Shown piece after piece: positions 32,369 to 40,176 of a DNA stretch of 64,000 nt. This DNA comes from Ideonella oryzae (GTDB lineage: Bacteria; Pseudomonadota; Gammaproteobacteria; Burkholderiales; Burkholderiaceae_C), in contig NZ_JAMXMC010000013.1 of the NCBI RefSeq assembly GCF_024055665.1, forward strand, positions 36,323-100,322. The letters run 5' to 3'. Position 1 is the first letter of the stretch. Each line of letters opens with the position of its first letter. The notes below the pieces were generated by a model, which saw only the letters and a list, made by a program, of their open reading frames with translations, was not told the origin of the DNA and searched no databases. Both the position numbers and the translations under genes were made by a program.

Positions 32369-32635
32369 TCAGAATTTTTTTCCCAGCACGTCCTTGATCG
32401 CCGCGTTCTCCAGCGCCAGGTCGGCATACATGCGCTTGAGCCGTGCGTTCTCCGCCTCCAGCTCACGCATGCGGGTCAGGTCAGACACCGTCGCGCCTGC
32501 GTACTTGCTCTTCCAAGCGTAGTACGTCGGCGAGCTGATCCCGTGCTTGCGGCAGACCTCCGCAACAGGCACGCCAGCTTCGCCCTCCTTGAGGATCGCC
32601 ACGATCTGGCTCTCCGTGAACTTGCTCTTCCTCAT
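32369..32635 (-). CDS. IS3-family transposase OrfA (helix-turn-helix)
   Basis: 88-residue DNA-binding subunit. The HTH region is [20 protein letters not shown] with [20 protein letters not shown], followed by a leucine-rich coiled coil ([20 protein letters not shown]). It ends KKF at the slippery run, immediately before the stop. Confidence 0.92.
   Translation of the reverse strand: MRKSKFTESQIVAILKEGEAGVPVAEVCRKHGISSPTYYAWKSKYAGATVSDLTRMRELEAENARLKRMYADLALENAAIKDVLGKKF
32375..32381 (-). promoter_or_regulatory. A7 slippery site for -1 frameshift in the transposase
   Basis: Seven A residues on the minus strand (T7 on plus) in GGGAAAAAAATTC, just before the orfA stop. A -1 shift joins orfA to the orfB frame (reading [14 protein letters not shown]), the standard IS3-family expression route. 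Confidence 0.75.
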
Positions 32636-32854
32636 CGGCCTCTTCCTTTCGGCTTGGGCCGCATTCTCTGTTTTCAGCTGTCTACTTGGTGGGTGAGCTT
32701 ACGCGGGGACCATCACGGTCAAGGCGGGGACGAAGAGTTTTGAAGGAGGGGAGAAGGTGGATCACCCGATGCCGGTGATGCCGCAGCAGGTGTGTGTGGC
32801 ATGTCTGCTGGCCGCCGCGGGTTCGGCTGCACCGTTTTCTCCGAAGGGATGACC

Positions 32855-33709
32855 ATGGCCAGCGCAGAGCAATTCCCGTGGAAAGGCATTGGGTTGCCTG
32901 ATTTGGCACCAGAGTCCGGGGATGTGCAGTTGGTCGCCATGGTGGACGCGGCCCAGGTCTCAAGCTTCTCGATGTTGAAGTGGCCTTGGGTGCGTCATGC
33001 CGTGCTGGTAGAACCGTTGGCAGAGGACAGGTTCAATGCGACACCGCATTTGTTCGAACTGACTGACCCGCAGGATATTGGGCGGCTGGCCGCCAAGCTG
33101 AAGGGGCAAAGTCAGTCGCACGGAGCGCTCAGTGTGTTTGTGGCTCGTCGACCGATCTCTGCATTGGCTGCGGCCATCCGTCGGCGTTTGGATGCTGTCT
33201 TGCCTGATGGGCTGGATTGCATGAACCGCTTCTTTGATGGTCGTGTTGCCCCTCATGTCGTTGCTGCCCTCACGCCAGATCAGCGCCGTTCGTTTTGCGC
33301 TTTTGCCAGCCAATGGTGGGTGGTGGGGCCCGATCTGCGATGGCTGTCTTTGGAAACAAGCGAGGCAGAAGATGGTGATCCATTCGACCCTCCCCTCCGG
33401 CTGAACGAGTTCCAGCAATCGAAGATCATCGATGCCTGCTATCCCTATGCATTGATCGAGCACTTCGAGCGGACCGATGAGGAGTTGCTGCACCGCATTC
33501 CGATTGAACGGCGCTACAGCGTTCTGGCCAATGCGTTGCGAGCCGCCGAACGTTACGGCTTAAGCGATGGTCCCGATGCCATGTTGTTTTGCACGCTGAC
33601 GATGACACGTGGCGAGCGCTTCTTTGAGCGAGCGGATTGGCAATCGGCCTTGAACCGTGTGCAACGGGGCGAGATGAAGCTGAGAGACGCCATGAAGGCC
33701 ATTCCTTGA
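32855..33709 (+). CDS. DUF4123 type VI effector adaptor/chaperone
   Basis: 284 residues. The N-terminal half matches the DUF4123 pattern (VQLVAMVDAAQV, then HLFELTDPQDIGRLAAKLKG and FVARRPISALAAAIRRRL). This is the Tap/TEC adaptor family that loads a specific effector onto a cognate VgrG. The start lies 2 nt after the truncated vgrG stop, so the two were once co-translated. Its presumed client is the Tle1-like lipase two genes on. With the adjacent vgrG broken, loading would depend on another VgrG. Confidence 0.82.
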   Translation: MASAEQFPWKGIGLPDLAPESGDVQLVAMVDAAQVSSFSMLKWPWVRHAVLVEPLAEDRFNATPHLFELTDPQDIGRLAAKLKGQSQSHGALSVFVARRPISALAAAIRRRLDAVLPDGLDCMNRFFDGRVAPHVVAALTPDQRRSFCAFASQWWVVGPDLRWLSLETSEAEDGDPFDPPLRLNEFQQSKIIDACYPYALIEHFERTDEELLHRIPIERRYSVLANALRAAERYGLSDGPDAMLFCTLTMTRGERFFERADWQSALNRVQRGEMKLRDAMKAIP

Positions 33710-33749
33710 TCGGGCCACGGAGAACTGACTTGAACGACAGGAGTCGTGG

Positions 33750-34211
33750 ATGATCGACACCATGAAACGACATTGGTTGAAGTTCTTGGGGGCTGCCTTG
33801 ATGGGCGGGTGCGCGCAGGCGCAGCCTGCGGGGCGCGCTGTCACGACCGTAACCTTCAACTACACGGATCGCTATCTTGGGGACATCGCCGTAGATGGGG
33901 CCTGGACGGGGGGGGCTGATGCATTCGGGATGGGGGGGGGAGCAGAAGGATTGCTTGCTCCTTCCGATCCCAGCCGTAAGGCCGTGCTACACGTCAGATG
34001 GGTTGTTGCGGACATCTACGATGTGGCGTCCAACACCTATTCGAGGCGGCCTGATGAGCCACGGACTGCAGAAGTGCCCGTGGCTTGGCCCTATCCCGCC
34101 AGTCCAGACTATCTGGTGCTTCATTTCTATCCAGATGGGCATGTGGAAGCAGAGTTGGAAGCAGATCGACCAAAGCGGCGGATTCCTCCGCCTCCGGGTT
34201 ACCACCGGTGA
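33750..34211 (+). CDS. DUF3304 lipoprotein-like protein, probable immunity to Tle1
   Basis: 153 residues with an N-terminal signal-like segment ending MGGCAQAQ (possible lipobox GGC). The body starts TVTFNYTDRYLGDIAVDGAW, the DUF3304 pattern, and ends PDGHVEAELEADRP. DUF3304 genes repeatedly neighbour DUF2235/Tle1 effector genes and are likely periplasmic immunity proteins; this is inference. Oddity: two long G tracts (G8 at 33908-33915 and G9 at 33932-33940). The segment after them (AEGLLAPSDPS) lacks the cysteines I would expect, so a frame error or slippage is possible. Confidence 0.6.
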   Translation: MIDTMKRHWLKFLGAALMGGCAQAQPAGRAVTTVTFNYTDRYLGDIAVDGAWTGGADAFGMGGGAEGLLAPSDPSRKAVLHVRWVVADIYDVASNTYSRRPDEPRTAEVPVAWPYPASPDYLVLHFYPDGHVEAELEADRPKRRIPPPPGYHR

Positions 34212-34223
34212 GTCGCTGATCGG

Positions 34224-35897
34224 ATGGAGCAAGTGATGGAATCCGCAGTCAAGGACCCCACCTACGTCGAAAACCAGCGCGACGAGACTGCTGGCTCAAT
34301 GGATCCCTTGCCAGGCGCGGGAGCGGCTCAAACGGCGCGTCGCCCGCCAGGACAACGCGCACTTTCCGATCAGGAGAGGGAACAGCGCCAGATTGCCTTG
34401 TGTGCCACCGTGCCCGACAAGCAGCAGGCCATGTGCCAGTGCAGCAAGGTCATCCATTACAGCGTGTTCTTCGACGGCACGGGCAACAACCGCTTCGACG
34501 AACTTGCCAAGGAGCCGGATCAGCAGGCGCTTTCGAACATTGCCAAGTTGTTTGATGCGCACAAGATGGATATGTCCGCGGGAATCGTTCGAAGTTATGT
34601 CCCGGGCATCGGTACTAAATACCCTGAAATCGGAGACACGGGGGGTGGCTTGGCGCAAGCCACCGGAACTGGAGGGAAAGAGCGCATTAAGAAGGCGCTT
34701 GACATGCTGGGCGATGAAATTGCCAAGGTGCCATCTTCCCAGAAGGTCCGATTGATCAATGTTGTGGTCTTTGGCTTTTCCAGAGGTGCTGCCGAAGCAC
34801 GTGCTTTCATTCGGGATCTGGCTGCGAAATGCACAGCCGTTGGTGGCGCCTATCGGTACAAAGATATTCCGTTGCGAGTGGCCTTTGTTGGCGTCTTTGA
34901 CACCGTCTGTTCCGCCTACGATGGCTTGCCTTCTGCCGCAGTGACCTGGAACGGAGGGCACAACGGATGGGCGGACGGCATGAAATTGCCCCCCATGGTG
35001 GAGCAATGTGTTCACATGATGGCCGCGCACGAGGCACGTCGGCGATTCCCATTGGACTCCACTCGTATCGATGCGGCGTATCCGGATAACACCATTGAGA
35101 TCTGGTATCCCGGGGTGCATGCGGATGTGGGCGGAGGTTACTCTCCCATGTATCAGGGCCGGGAGAACACGGTCTCTCGTTTTGCACTCAACGAGATGTT
35201 CGATCTTGCCTTTGCTGCGGGGGTTCTTTTCAATCCGGTGGAGACCCTCCCTGGACGGGTTCGGGATGAGTTCAATAAGGACGATCCGAAGTTGCGAGAG
35301 GCCTTCTCTGCTTATCTAAGCGCCGTTCCTCTGAAGACTGGGCCAATGGAAGAAGTGCAGGCCGCGCACATGGAATTGCTGCACCGATGGGTCAAGGAGC
35401 GCATTCATCAAGGCGACAGCAGTGAGTCTGTTCAGCGTCTGAAGCAGAAAATGCTGCAGGCCAAAAAAACAAAGACACAGCTGGAGCGCCGCCGACAAGC
35501 CATATTGGCGCAGGCTGTTATCGTTGATCCGACAATGCCGCCAATTCTGCCAGCCGACAAGACTCAGGAATACGACCAGATCAACCAGGAAATTCGAAAG
35601 GTTGATGAAGCCTACGACGAAGCCGATTCAGCGTTGAGCGATCTGGGACAAGAAAACGTGAAGTTCGAGATGGATGCTGAGGCGATTTCAGAGAAGGCGC
35701 AGCAAGGGTGGAAACTGACCCTGAGGGAGAGAACCATCCTTGAAGCTTGGCAAAACGAGAAACCTTTGCCTGACGGCGTTCGAAAATTCTTTGACCTATT
35801 TGCGCACAATTCCATTGTGCATTTCAATTACGACACGAGTCGCTTGAGCGACTGGCGAACCATTTTTTTTGGCGAAACCAAATACAAGCCGAGTTGA
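34224..35897 (+). CDS. Tle1-like type VI phospholipase effector (DUF2235)
   Basis: 557 residues. DUF2235 alpha/beta hydrolase core: YSVFFDGTGNN (about residue 78), nucleophile elbow VVFGFSRGAAEARAF with Ser near 185, VAFVGVFDTV, and YPGVHADVGGGYSP (about 294) with the acidic and histidine residues. A charged coiled-coil-like stretch follows (about 390-490, KQKMLQAKKTKTQLERRRQA), then a closing domain. Tle1 proteins are phospholipases delivered into rival bacteria. No signal peptide. ATG 34224 or 34236 may start. Low GC against the vgrG background. It ends the T6SS island. Confidence 0.88.
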   Translation: MEQVMESAVKDPTYVENQRDETAGSMDPLPGAGAAQTARRPPGQRALSDQEREQRQIALCATVPDKQQAMCQCSKVIHYSVFFDGTGNNRFDELAKEPDQQALSNIAKLFDAHKMDMSAGIVRSYVPGIGTKYPEIGDTGGGLAQATGTGGKERIKKALDMLGDEIAKVPSSQKVRLINVVVFGFSRGAAEARAFIRDLAAKCTAVGGAYRYKDIPLRVAFVGVFDTVCSAYDGLPSAAVTWNGGHNGWADGMKLPPMVEQCVHMMAAHEARRRFPLDSTRIDAAYPDNTIEIWYPGVHADVGGGYSPMYQGRENTVSRFALNEMFDLAFAAGVLFNPVETLPGRVRDEFNKDDPKLREAFSAYLSAVPLKTGPMEEVQAAHMELLHRWVKERIHQGDSSESVQRLKQKMLQAKKTKTQLERRRQAILAQAVIVDPTMPPILPADKTQEYDQINQEIRKVDEAYDEADSALSDLGQENVKFEMDAEAISEKAQQGWKLTLRERTILEAWQNEKPLPDGVRKFFDLFAHNSIVHFNYDTSRLSDWRTIFFGETKYKPS

Positions 35898-35923
35898 TCC
35901 GAGATAGAGGGAAGGTCACCAAA

Positions 35924-35951
35924 AAGGGGCACGCCTTCCGGCGTGCCCCTT
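35924..35951 (-). terminator. Terminator between tle1 and the M16 peptidase operon
   Basis: 12-bp perfect stem AAGGGGCACGCC/GGCGTGCCCCTT with TTCC loop. The minus-strand side continues with TTTTT, so it best serves the peptidase genes ending at 35990. The plus side has a weaker T run and may serve tle1 as well. Confidence 0.85.
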
Positions 35952-35989
35952 GTCATTTCCAGCCTTCGCAGGCGCGAAGTGAATGGCGC

Positions 35990-37510
35990 TCAGCGTGCCT
36001 TCATCAGAGTCGGTGATTCCAGGTCCAGGTCCTTGGCATCCAGCGTCAGCGGCTTGTCGGCCACGGGCTTGAGGCCTTCGGCGGACTTGGCCATGTCGCC
36101 CACCACCACGGTGCGCAGGGCCATGGGGGACCACTGCTTGGCGGCGTAGTCGCGCACTTGCACGGCGGTCACGGCCTGGATTTCGGGGACGTGGGTCTGG
36201 GCGTCGCTCAGCGGGCGATCGCGGCCGATGAGGTCCAGGGCGACGGCGGCCAGGCCGGCGGTGGTTTCCACCTGGCGGCCATAGCTGCCCACCAGCGCGG
36301 CCTTGCGAGCCTCCAGTTCGTCGTCGGCCGGCAGTTCCTGGCCCATGCGGACGATTTCGTCGCGCATCAGCTGGACCACCTGGCCGGCCGTGGCGTTGTT
36401 GGTCTGGGTGCGGGCGCTCAGCACGCCGCCCACCGGCTGGAAGTCCAGGCCGGCGCCTGCGCCGTAGCTCAGGCCGCGCTTGATGCGCACTTCCTGGTTC
36501 AGGCGGGCCGAGTAGCCGCCGCCCAGCACCGCGCCGGCCACCTGGGCCACGCGGCGGTCAGGGCTGTCGTAGGGCACGGCCGGGGCCATCACCACCACGC
36601 CGCTCTGGCCGGCGCCGGGCAGGTTGATCAGCACGGTCGACGGGGTCTGGGCCTCGGCAGCCTCGCTGCGGGGCTTGGGCAGGGCCATGCGGTTGCCCTT
36701 CCAGCTGCCCAGCAGCTGGGTGGCCAGGGCCTTGGCCTGTTCCAGCGTCACGTCGCCGGTCACCACCAGGGTGGCCAGTTCAGGCCGCAGCTGCAGGCGG
36801 GTGAAGTCCTGCACGTCCTTGCGGGTGATGCGGGCCAGACTGGCCGGTGTCACCGAGCCACCGAACACGCTGCTGCCCCACCAGGCGCGCCGGGCCGTCA
36901 GGCCGGCCAGGGCCATGGGGTCGGACAGGCTGAGCTTCAGGCCGTCGGCGGCCTGCTGCTTCAGGCGGTCCAGCTCGTCGGGGGCCAGCGTGGGGTACAG
37001 GGTGCTGTCCACGATCAGGCGGGCGGCCTCGGCCAGCTTGGGTGTGGCCACGGTCATGGTCAGCGCGCTGCCGCGCCAGTCGGTGGCCGAGGACAGCGAG
37101 CTGCCCAGGGCTTCGGCCTGCTGGGCGATCTGGCTGGCGCTCAGCCGCTTGCCGGCCACGGTGGCGCCCTGGCTGCGCAGGTCGTTGGCCAGACCGGCCA
37201 GGCCGGCGCGGCCGTCCGGGTCCGCCGCCGAGCCCAGGTGCAGGTACAGCGCCACCGACACCAGCGGCAGCGCGTGACGCTCGGCCACCACCACCCGCAC
37301 GCCGTTGGGCAGCTGGGCTTCGGTGTAGCTGGGCACTTCCAGCGGGCGCGGGGTGCCGGGCACCGGCGGCTCGTCCACGCCGGGCGTGCCGGCCAGGGCC
37401 GGCGCGGCCACCAGGGCCGAGGTGAGGGCGGCCAGGGCCGCCGCAGCCAGCGTGCGGCGGCGCAGGGGGAACAGGGTGCGCATCATCGTTGTCGGAGCCA
37501 GGCGGTTCAT
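35990..37510 (-). CDS. M16-family peptidase-like protein lacking the zinc motif
   Basis: 506 residues with a signal peptide (LAAAALAALTSALVAAPALA). Two M16 halves: the first begins TEAQLPNGVRVVVAERHALP, and the second has a YSARLNQEVRIKRGLSYGAG segment. The HxxEH zinc site expected after GRAGLA is replaced by GLANDLRSQ, so it should be non-catalytic. Such proteins pair with an active M16 subunit, as in the mitochondrial processing peptidase; the active partner is directly upstream and overlaps by 4 bp (ATGA). Location is inferred to be periplasmic. Confidence 0.88.
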   Translation of the reverse strand: MNRLAPTTMMRTLFPLRRRTLAAAALAALTSALVAAPALAGTPGVDEPPVPGTPRPLEVPSYTEAQLPNGVRVVVAERHALPLVSVALYLHLGSAADPDGRAGLAGLANDLRSQGATVAGKRLSASQIAQQAEALGSSLSSATDWRGSALTMTVATPKLAEAARLIVDSTLYPTLAPDELDRLKQQAADGLKLSLSDPMALAGLTARRAWWGSSVFGGSVTPASLARITRKDVQDFTRLQLRPELATLVVTGDVTLEQAKALATQLLGSWKGNRMALPKPRSEAAEAQTPSTVLINLPGAGQSGVVVMAPAVPYDSPDRRVAQVAGAVLGGGYSARLNQEVRIKRGLSYGAGAGLDFQPVGGVLSARTQTNNATAGQVVQLMRDEIVRMGQELPADDELEARKAALVGSYGRQVETTAGLAAVALDLIGRDRPLSDAQTHVPEIQAVTAVQVRDYAAKQWSPMALRTVVVGDMAKSAEGLKPVADKPLTLDAKDLDLESPTLMKAR

Positions 37511-38880
37511 CCCTGGGCCCCCTGGCTTTCTTGGGTGTAGGTGAGGGTGACGACCGGGCGGCCGATCACGTACTGGCGCAGCACGCGCTGCACGTCCGCG
37601 GCCGTCACGGCCTGCAGGCGCTGCAGTTCGCGGTCCACTGCGGCCGGGTCGTTGTACTGGATCATGGCCCAGCCCAGGGCCTGACCGCGGCCCATGGCCG
37701 TCTGGCGTTCGTTCAGGGTCGAGGTCAGCAGCTGGGTCTTGATCTTGTCCAGCTCTGCCGCGGCAATCGGGCCGCGGGCCAGGGCCTCGATCTCGCGCAT
37801 CAGCGGGGCCACCAGGGTCTGTGGCTGGCGTTGGCCCGACGCGATGGCGTAAGCCGCCAGCAGGCCGGCGTCGGTGTGCAGATCGGCCTGGAAGCCGGCC
37901 GACTGCGCCACCCGCTGGCGGTACACCAGGGCCTGGTTCATGCGCGACGAATCGCCCGCGCTCAGCAGCGCCTGGGCCACCTGCAGCGCGGGGCTGTCCT
38001 CGGAGGTCACCTTGGGCCCCTGCCAGATCAGCATCACCGCCGGCAGCGGCACGTTGGGGGCGGTCAGCTTCACCTGGGCGGATTTGTCGCGCACCGGCTC
38101 GGCAACGTTCACGCGGGGGACGGGCGTGTCCGGGTGGGTCAGCGGGCCGAAGTACTTGTCCACCCAGCGGTCCAGGTCGGCCGGGTCGAAATCGCCGGTG
38201 ACGATCAACACCGCGTTGTCGGGCCGGTAGTAGGTGGCGTGGAAGGCCCGCACATCGTCCAGCGAGGCGGCTTCCAGATCTTCAATGCTGCCGATCACCG
38301 GCCGCTTGTAAGGGTGCTGCAGGTAGCCGTTGGGGGCGATGGCCTCGAACAGCCGTCCATAGGGGTTGGCCAGCACGCGCTGGCGGAACTCCTCTTCCAC
38401 CACCTTGCGTTCACTGTGGAAGTTGGCCTCGTCCACGTTCAGGGTGGACATGCGCTCGGCCTCAGCCCAGAGCAGGCGCTCCAGGTGGTGCGAGGGCACG
38501 GTCTCGAAGTAGGCCGTCGTGTCCTCGGCGGTGAAGGCGTTGTTCTCGCCGCCCACGTCCTCGGTCAGGCGGTCGAACTGCTCGGCCTTCAGGTGGGCCG
38601 TGCTCTTGAACATCAGGTGTTCGAACAGGTGGGCGAAGCCCGAGCGGCCCTGCGGATCGTCCTTGCCGCCCACGCGGTACCAGACCTGCACGCTCACGCT
38701 GCCACCACCGCCACCGGGTTGGGCCAGCACCTGCAGGCCATTGGCCAGGGTGCGGCGCTGCAGGGTCATCGGGGCCACCGCCAGGGTGGAAGCAGCCAGG
38801 GCCCAACCGGGCAGGCCGGCACTGGCGGCCAGCGCGCCACCCAGCCGCAGCCAGTCGCGCCGACGCATCGAGGAAGTCAT
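37507..38880 (-). CDS. M16-family zinc metallopeptidase (active subunit)
   Basis: 457 residues. N-terminal twin-arginine-type signal (MRRRDWLRLGGALAASAG), cleaved near WALAA. Inverted zinc motif HLFEH (His84, Glu87, His88), followed by the distal glutamate in ERKVVEEE. The second half has QVAQALLSAGDSSRMNQALV. ATG 38880 is preceded by CAGGAGC at 8 nt; a longer frame to 38919 lacks such a site. With its inactive partner it should form a periplasmic oligopeptidase; substrate unknown. Confidence 0.9.
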   Translation of the reverse strand: MTSSMRRRDWLRLGGALAASAGLPGWALAASTLAVAPMTLQRRTLANGLQVLAQPGGGGGSVSVQVWYRVGGKDDPQGRSGFAHLFEHLMFKSTAHLKAEQFDRLTEDVGGENNAFTAEDTTAYFETVPSHHLERLLWAEAERMSTLNVDEANFHSERKVVEEEFRQRVLANPYGRLFEAIAPNGYLQHPYKRPVIGSIEDLEAASLDDVRAFHATYYRPDNAVLIVTGDFDPADLDRWVDKYFGPLTHPDTPVPRVNVAEPVRDKSAQVKLTAPNVPLPAVMLIWQGPKVTSEDSPALQVAQALLSAGDSSRMNQALVYRQRVAQSAGFQADLHTDAGLLAAYAIASGQRQPQTLVAPLMREIEALARGPIAAAELDKIKTQLLTSTLNERQTAMGRGQALGWAMIQYNDPAAVDRELQRLQAVTAADVQRVLRQYVIGRPVVTLTYTQESQGAQG

Positions 38881-39048
38881 CAAACACAGCTCCTGAAAGA
38901 CAGGCCGGCAAGGATACAAAGGTGTCGGTCCCCTCGCCCCCCACGAATGGGGGGTGAGTCTCTGCTGACAGCACGCTGGCAGCAGCCCCTGCGCACCATG
39001 GCGACATGTTCAACACCGGCCTGCCGGTCCCAAAGGGAGTCCCCCGCC

Positions 39049-39429
39049 ATGTCTTCAGTTCCCCAATCCGCCTTGCACTGGTTCGAAATCCCGGTGGCCG
39101 ATATCGATCGCGCCCAGCGCTTCTATGAGACCCTGCTGGCTGTGTCCTTGCAGCGCCAGTCCATGGGGCCGCAGACGCTGGCCGTGCTGCCCTACACCCG
39201 GCCCGGCGTGGGCGGCGCGCTGCTGGCCGGCCCGGCAGCCCAGCCCGGCACGCAGGGCGTGGTGGTGTACCTGGATGGCGGCGCCCGGCTGGAGGAAGGC
39301 CTGGCGCGCCTGGCCCGGGCCGGCGGCCAGCTGCTGAGCCCCCGGGTGGACCTGCCCGACGGCATGGGCAGCTTCGTCCACTTCCAGGACAGCGAAGGCA
39401 ACCGCGTGGGCCTGCACGCCGCGGGCTGA
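39049..39429 (+). CDS. VOC/glyoxalase-fold protein
   Basis: 126 residues of the vicinal oxygen chelate superfamily: LHWFEIPVADIDRAQRFYET at the start and VHFQDSEGNRVGLHA at the end. These are the two beta-alpha-beta modules. The enzymatic activity cannot be assigned; many such proteins are bleomycin-resistance or dioxygenase relatives. The WYL regulator 14 bp downstream may control it. Start ATG 39049 follows GGGAG. Confidence 0.85.
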   Translation: MSSVPQSALHWFEIPVADIDRAQRFYETLLAVSLQRQSMGPQTLAVLPYTRPGVGGALLAGPAAQPGTQGVVVYLDGGARLEEGLARLARAGGQLLSPRVDLPDGMGSFVHFQDSEGNRVGLHAAG

Positions 39430-39443
39430 GCCATCATCGGCCC

Positions 39444-40151
39444 ATGCGCCGTGCCGACCGCCTGTTCCGCCTGACCCAGCTCATCCGGGGCCGCCGCCGC
39501 TCCACCGCCGCCTGGCTGTCGGACCGGCTGGAGGTCTCGCTGCGCACCGTCTACCGCGACGTGGCCGATCTGCAGGCCCAGGGCGTGCCCATCGAAGGCG
39601 AGGCCGGCGTGGGCTACCGCATGGGCGCGGGCTTCGACCTGCCGCCGCTCATGTTCAGCGCCGAAGAGGCCTGCGCCCTGGTGGCCGCGCTGCGCCTGGC
39701 CCAGCCGCAGATGGATCCGGCCCTGGCTGCCCAGGGCGAGCTGGCGCTGGGCCGCATCCTCTCGGTGCTGCCGCCCAGCGTGCGGGCCCAGGCCGAGGGG
39801 CTGGCCCTGTGGGTGCCGGCCCCCGGCCCGGACGCCGCCACCCTGCAGCGCCTGGGCCTGCTGCGCCAGGCCATCGCCGGGCGCCAGCGGGTGCAGTTCC
39901 ACTACCGCGACGCCGGTGCCCAAGGCAGCCAGCGCAGCGTGCGGCCGCTGGGCTGCTTCTTCTGGGGCCAGGTCTGGACCCTGGGCGCCTGGTGCGAGCT
40001 GCGGCAGGACTTCCGCAGCTTCCGCCTGGACCGCATCGACGCCCTCGCCGCCCTGGACAGCCGCTTCCGCCACGAACCCGGCCGCGGCCTGGCCGACTAC
40101 CTGCGCCACGCCGGCGCCCCCGCGCATGCCCTGACCGGCGGTGGTGGCTGA
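39444..40151 (+). CDS. YafY-type HTH-WYL transcriptional regulator
   Basis: 235 residues. The N-terminal HTH_11 is DRLFRLTQLIRGRRRSTAAW, then LEVSLRTVYRDVADLQAQG. The WYL domain (about 145-215) has RVQFHYRDA, WGQVWTLGAWCELRQDFRSF and RLDRIDAL. WYL domains sense small ligands or nucleic acid. It forms a likely unit with the VOC gene and lies 25 bp before the exporter gene. Confidence 0.88.
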   Translation: MRRADRLFRLTQLIRGRRRSTAAWLSDRLEVSLRTVYRDVADLQAQGVPIEGEAGVGYRMGAGFDLPPLMFSAEEACALVAALRLAQPQMDPALAAQGELALGRILSVLPPSVRAQAEGLALWVPAPGPDAATLQRLGLLRQAIAGRQRVQFHYRDAGAQGSQRSVRPLGCFFWGQVWTLGAWCELRQDFRSFRLDRIDALAALDSRFRHEPGRGLADYLRHAGAPAHALTGGGG

Positions 40152-40176
40152 GGCGCGCGCCTACACTGGCGCGCCT

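Larger units (their letters stand above)
31495..32703 (-). mobile_element. IS3-family insertion sequence, IS407-like
   Basis: 1,209-bp element. Inverted ends CGTAAGCTCACC at both tips are followed by imperfect matching over about 30 bp (shared CAAG and AGACAG blocks). It is flanked by a 4-bp duplication CGGG (31491-31494 and 32704-32707), whose single copy is seen in the intact vgrG at 27176-27179. It carries orfA and orfB with a poly-A slippery site. A 4-bp duplication suits the IS407 group of IS3. It is inserted antisense to vgrG. Confidence 0.93.
30242..32852 (+). pseudogene. Truncated second vgrG, split by an IS3-family element
   Basis: Only the 3' half of a vgrG is present. Bases 30242-31494 copy codons about 521-938 of the intact gene; the insertion element follows, and the frame resumes after it to TGA 32850-32852. 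Joining the two parts without the element and one target duplication restores an open frame through ECPG-TITVKAGTKSFEG. It then diverges from the first copy into a different tail, GEKVDHPMPVMPQQVCVACL, common at VgrG C-termini. It lacks the whole gp27-like base, so it cannot form a spike. Two bases separate it from the DUF4123 gene. It looks like the displaced C-terminus of the ancestral vgrG. Confidence 0.85.

Noticed and set aside
31521..32522. Plus-strand 333-residue frame inside the IS element
   Set aside because: Opposite strand of orfB; the minus strand has the DDE transposase motifs.
31495..32704. IS boundary with a 3-bp GGG target duplication
   Set aside because: Taking c32704 as flank gives symmetrical CGTAAGCTCACC ends and a 4-bp CGGG duplication that rebuilds the intact vgrG sequence exactly.
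38937..38954. CCCCCCA-cgaa-TGGGGGG hairpin between the M16 gene and the VOC gene
   Set aside because: No T run on either strand and divergent genes on both sides; it could be an operator, but nothing else supports it.
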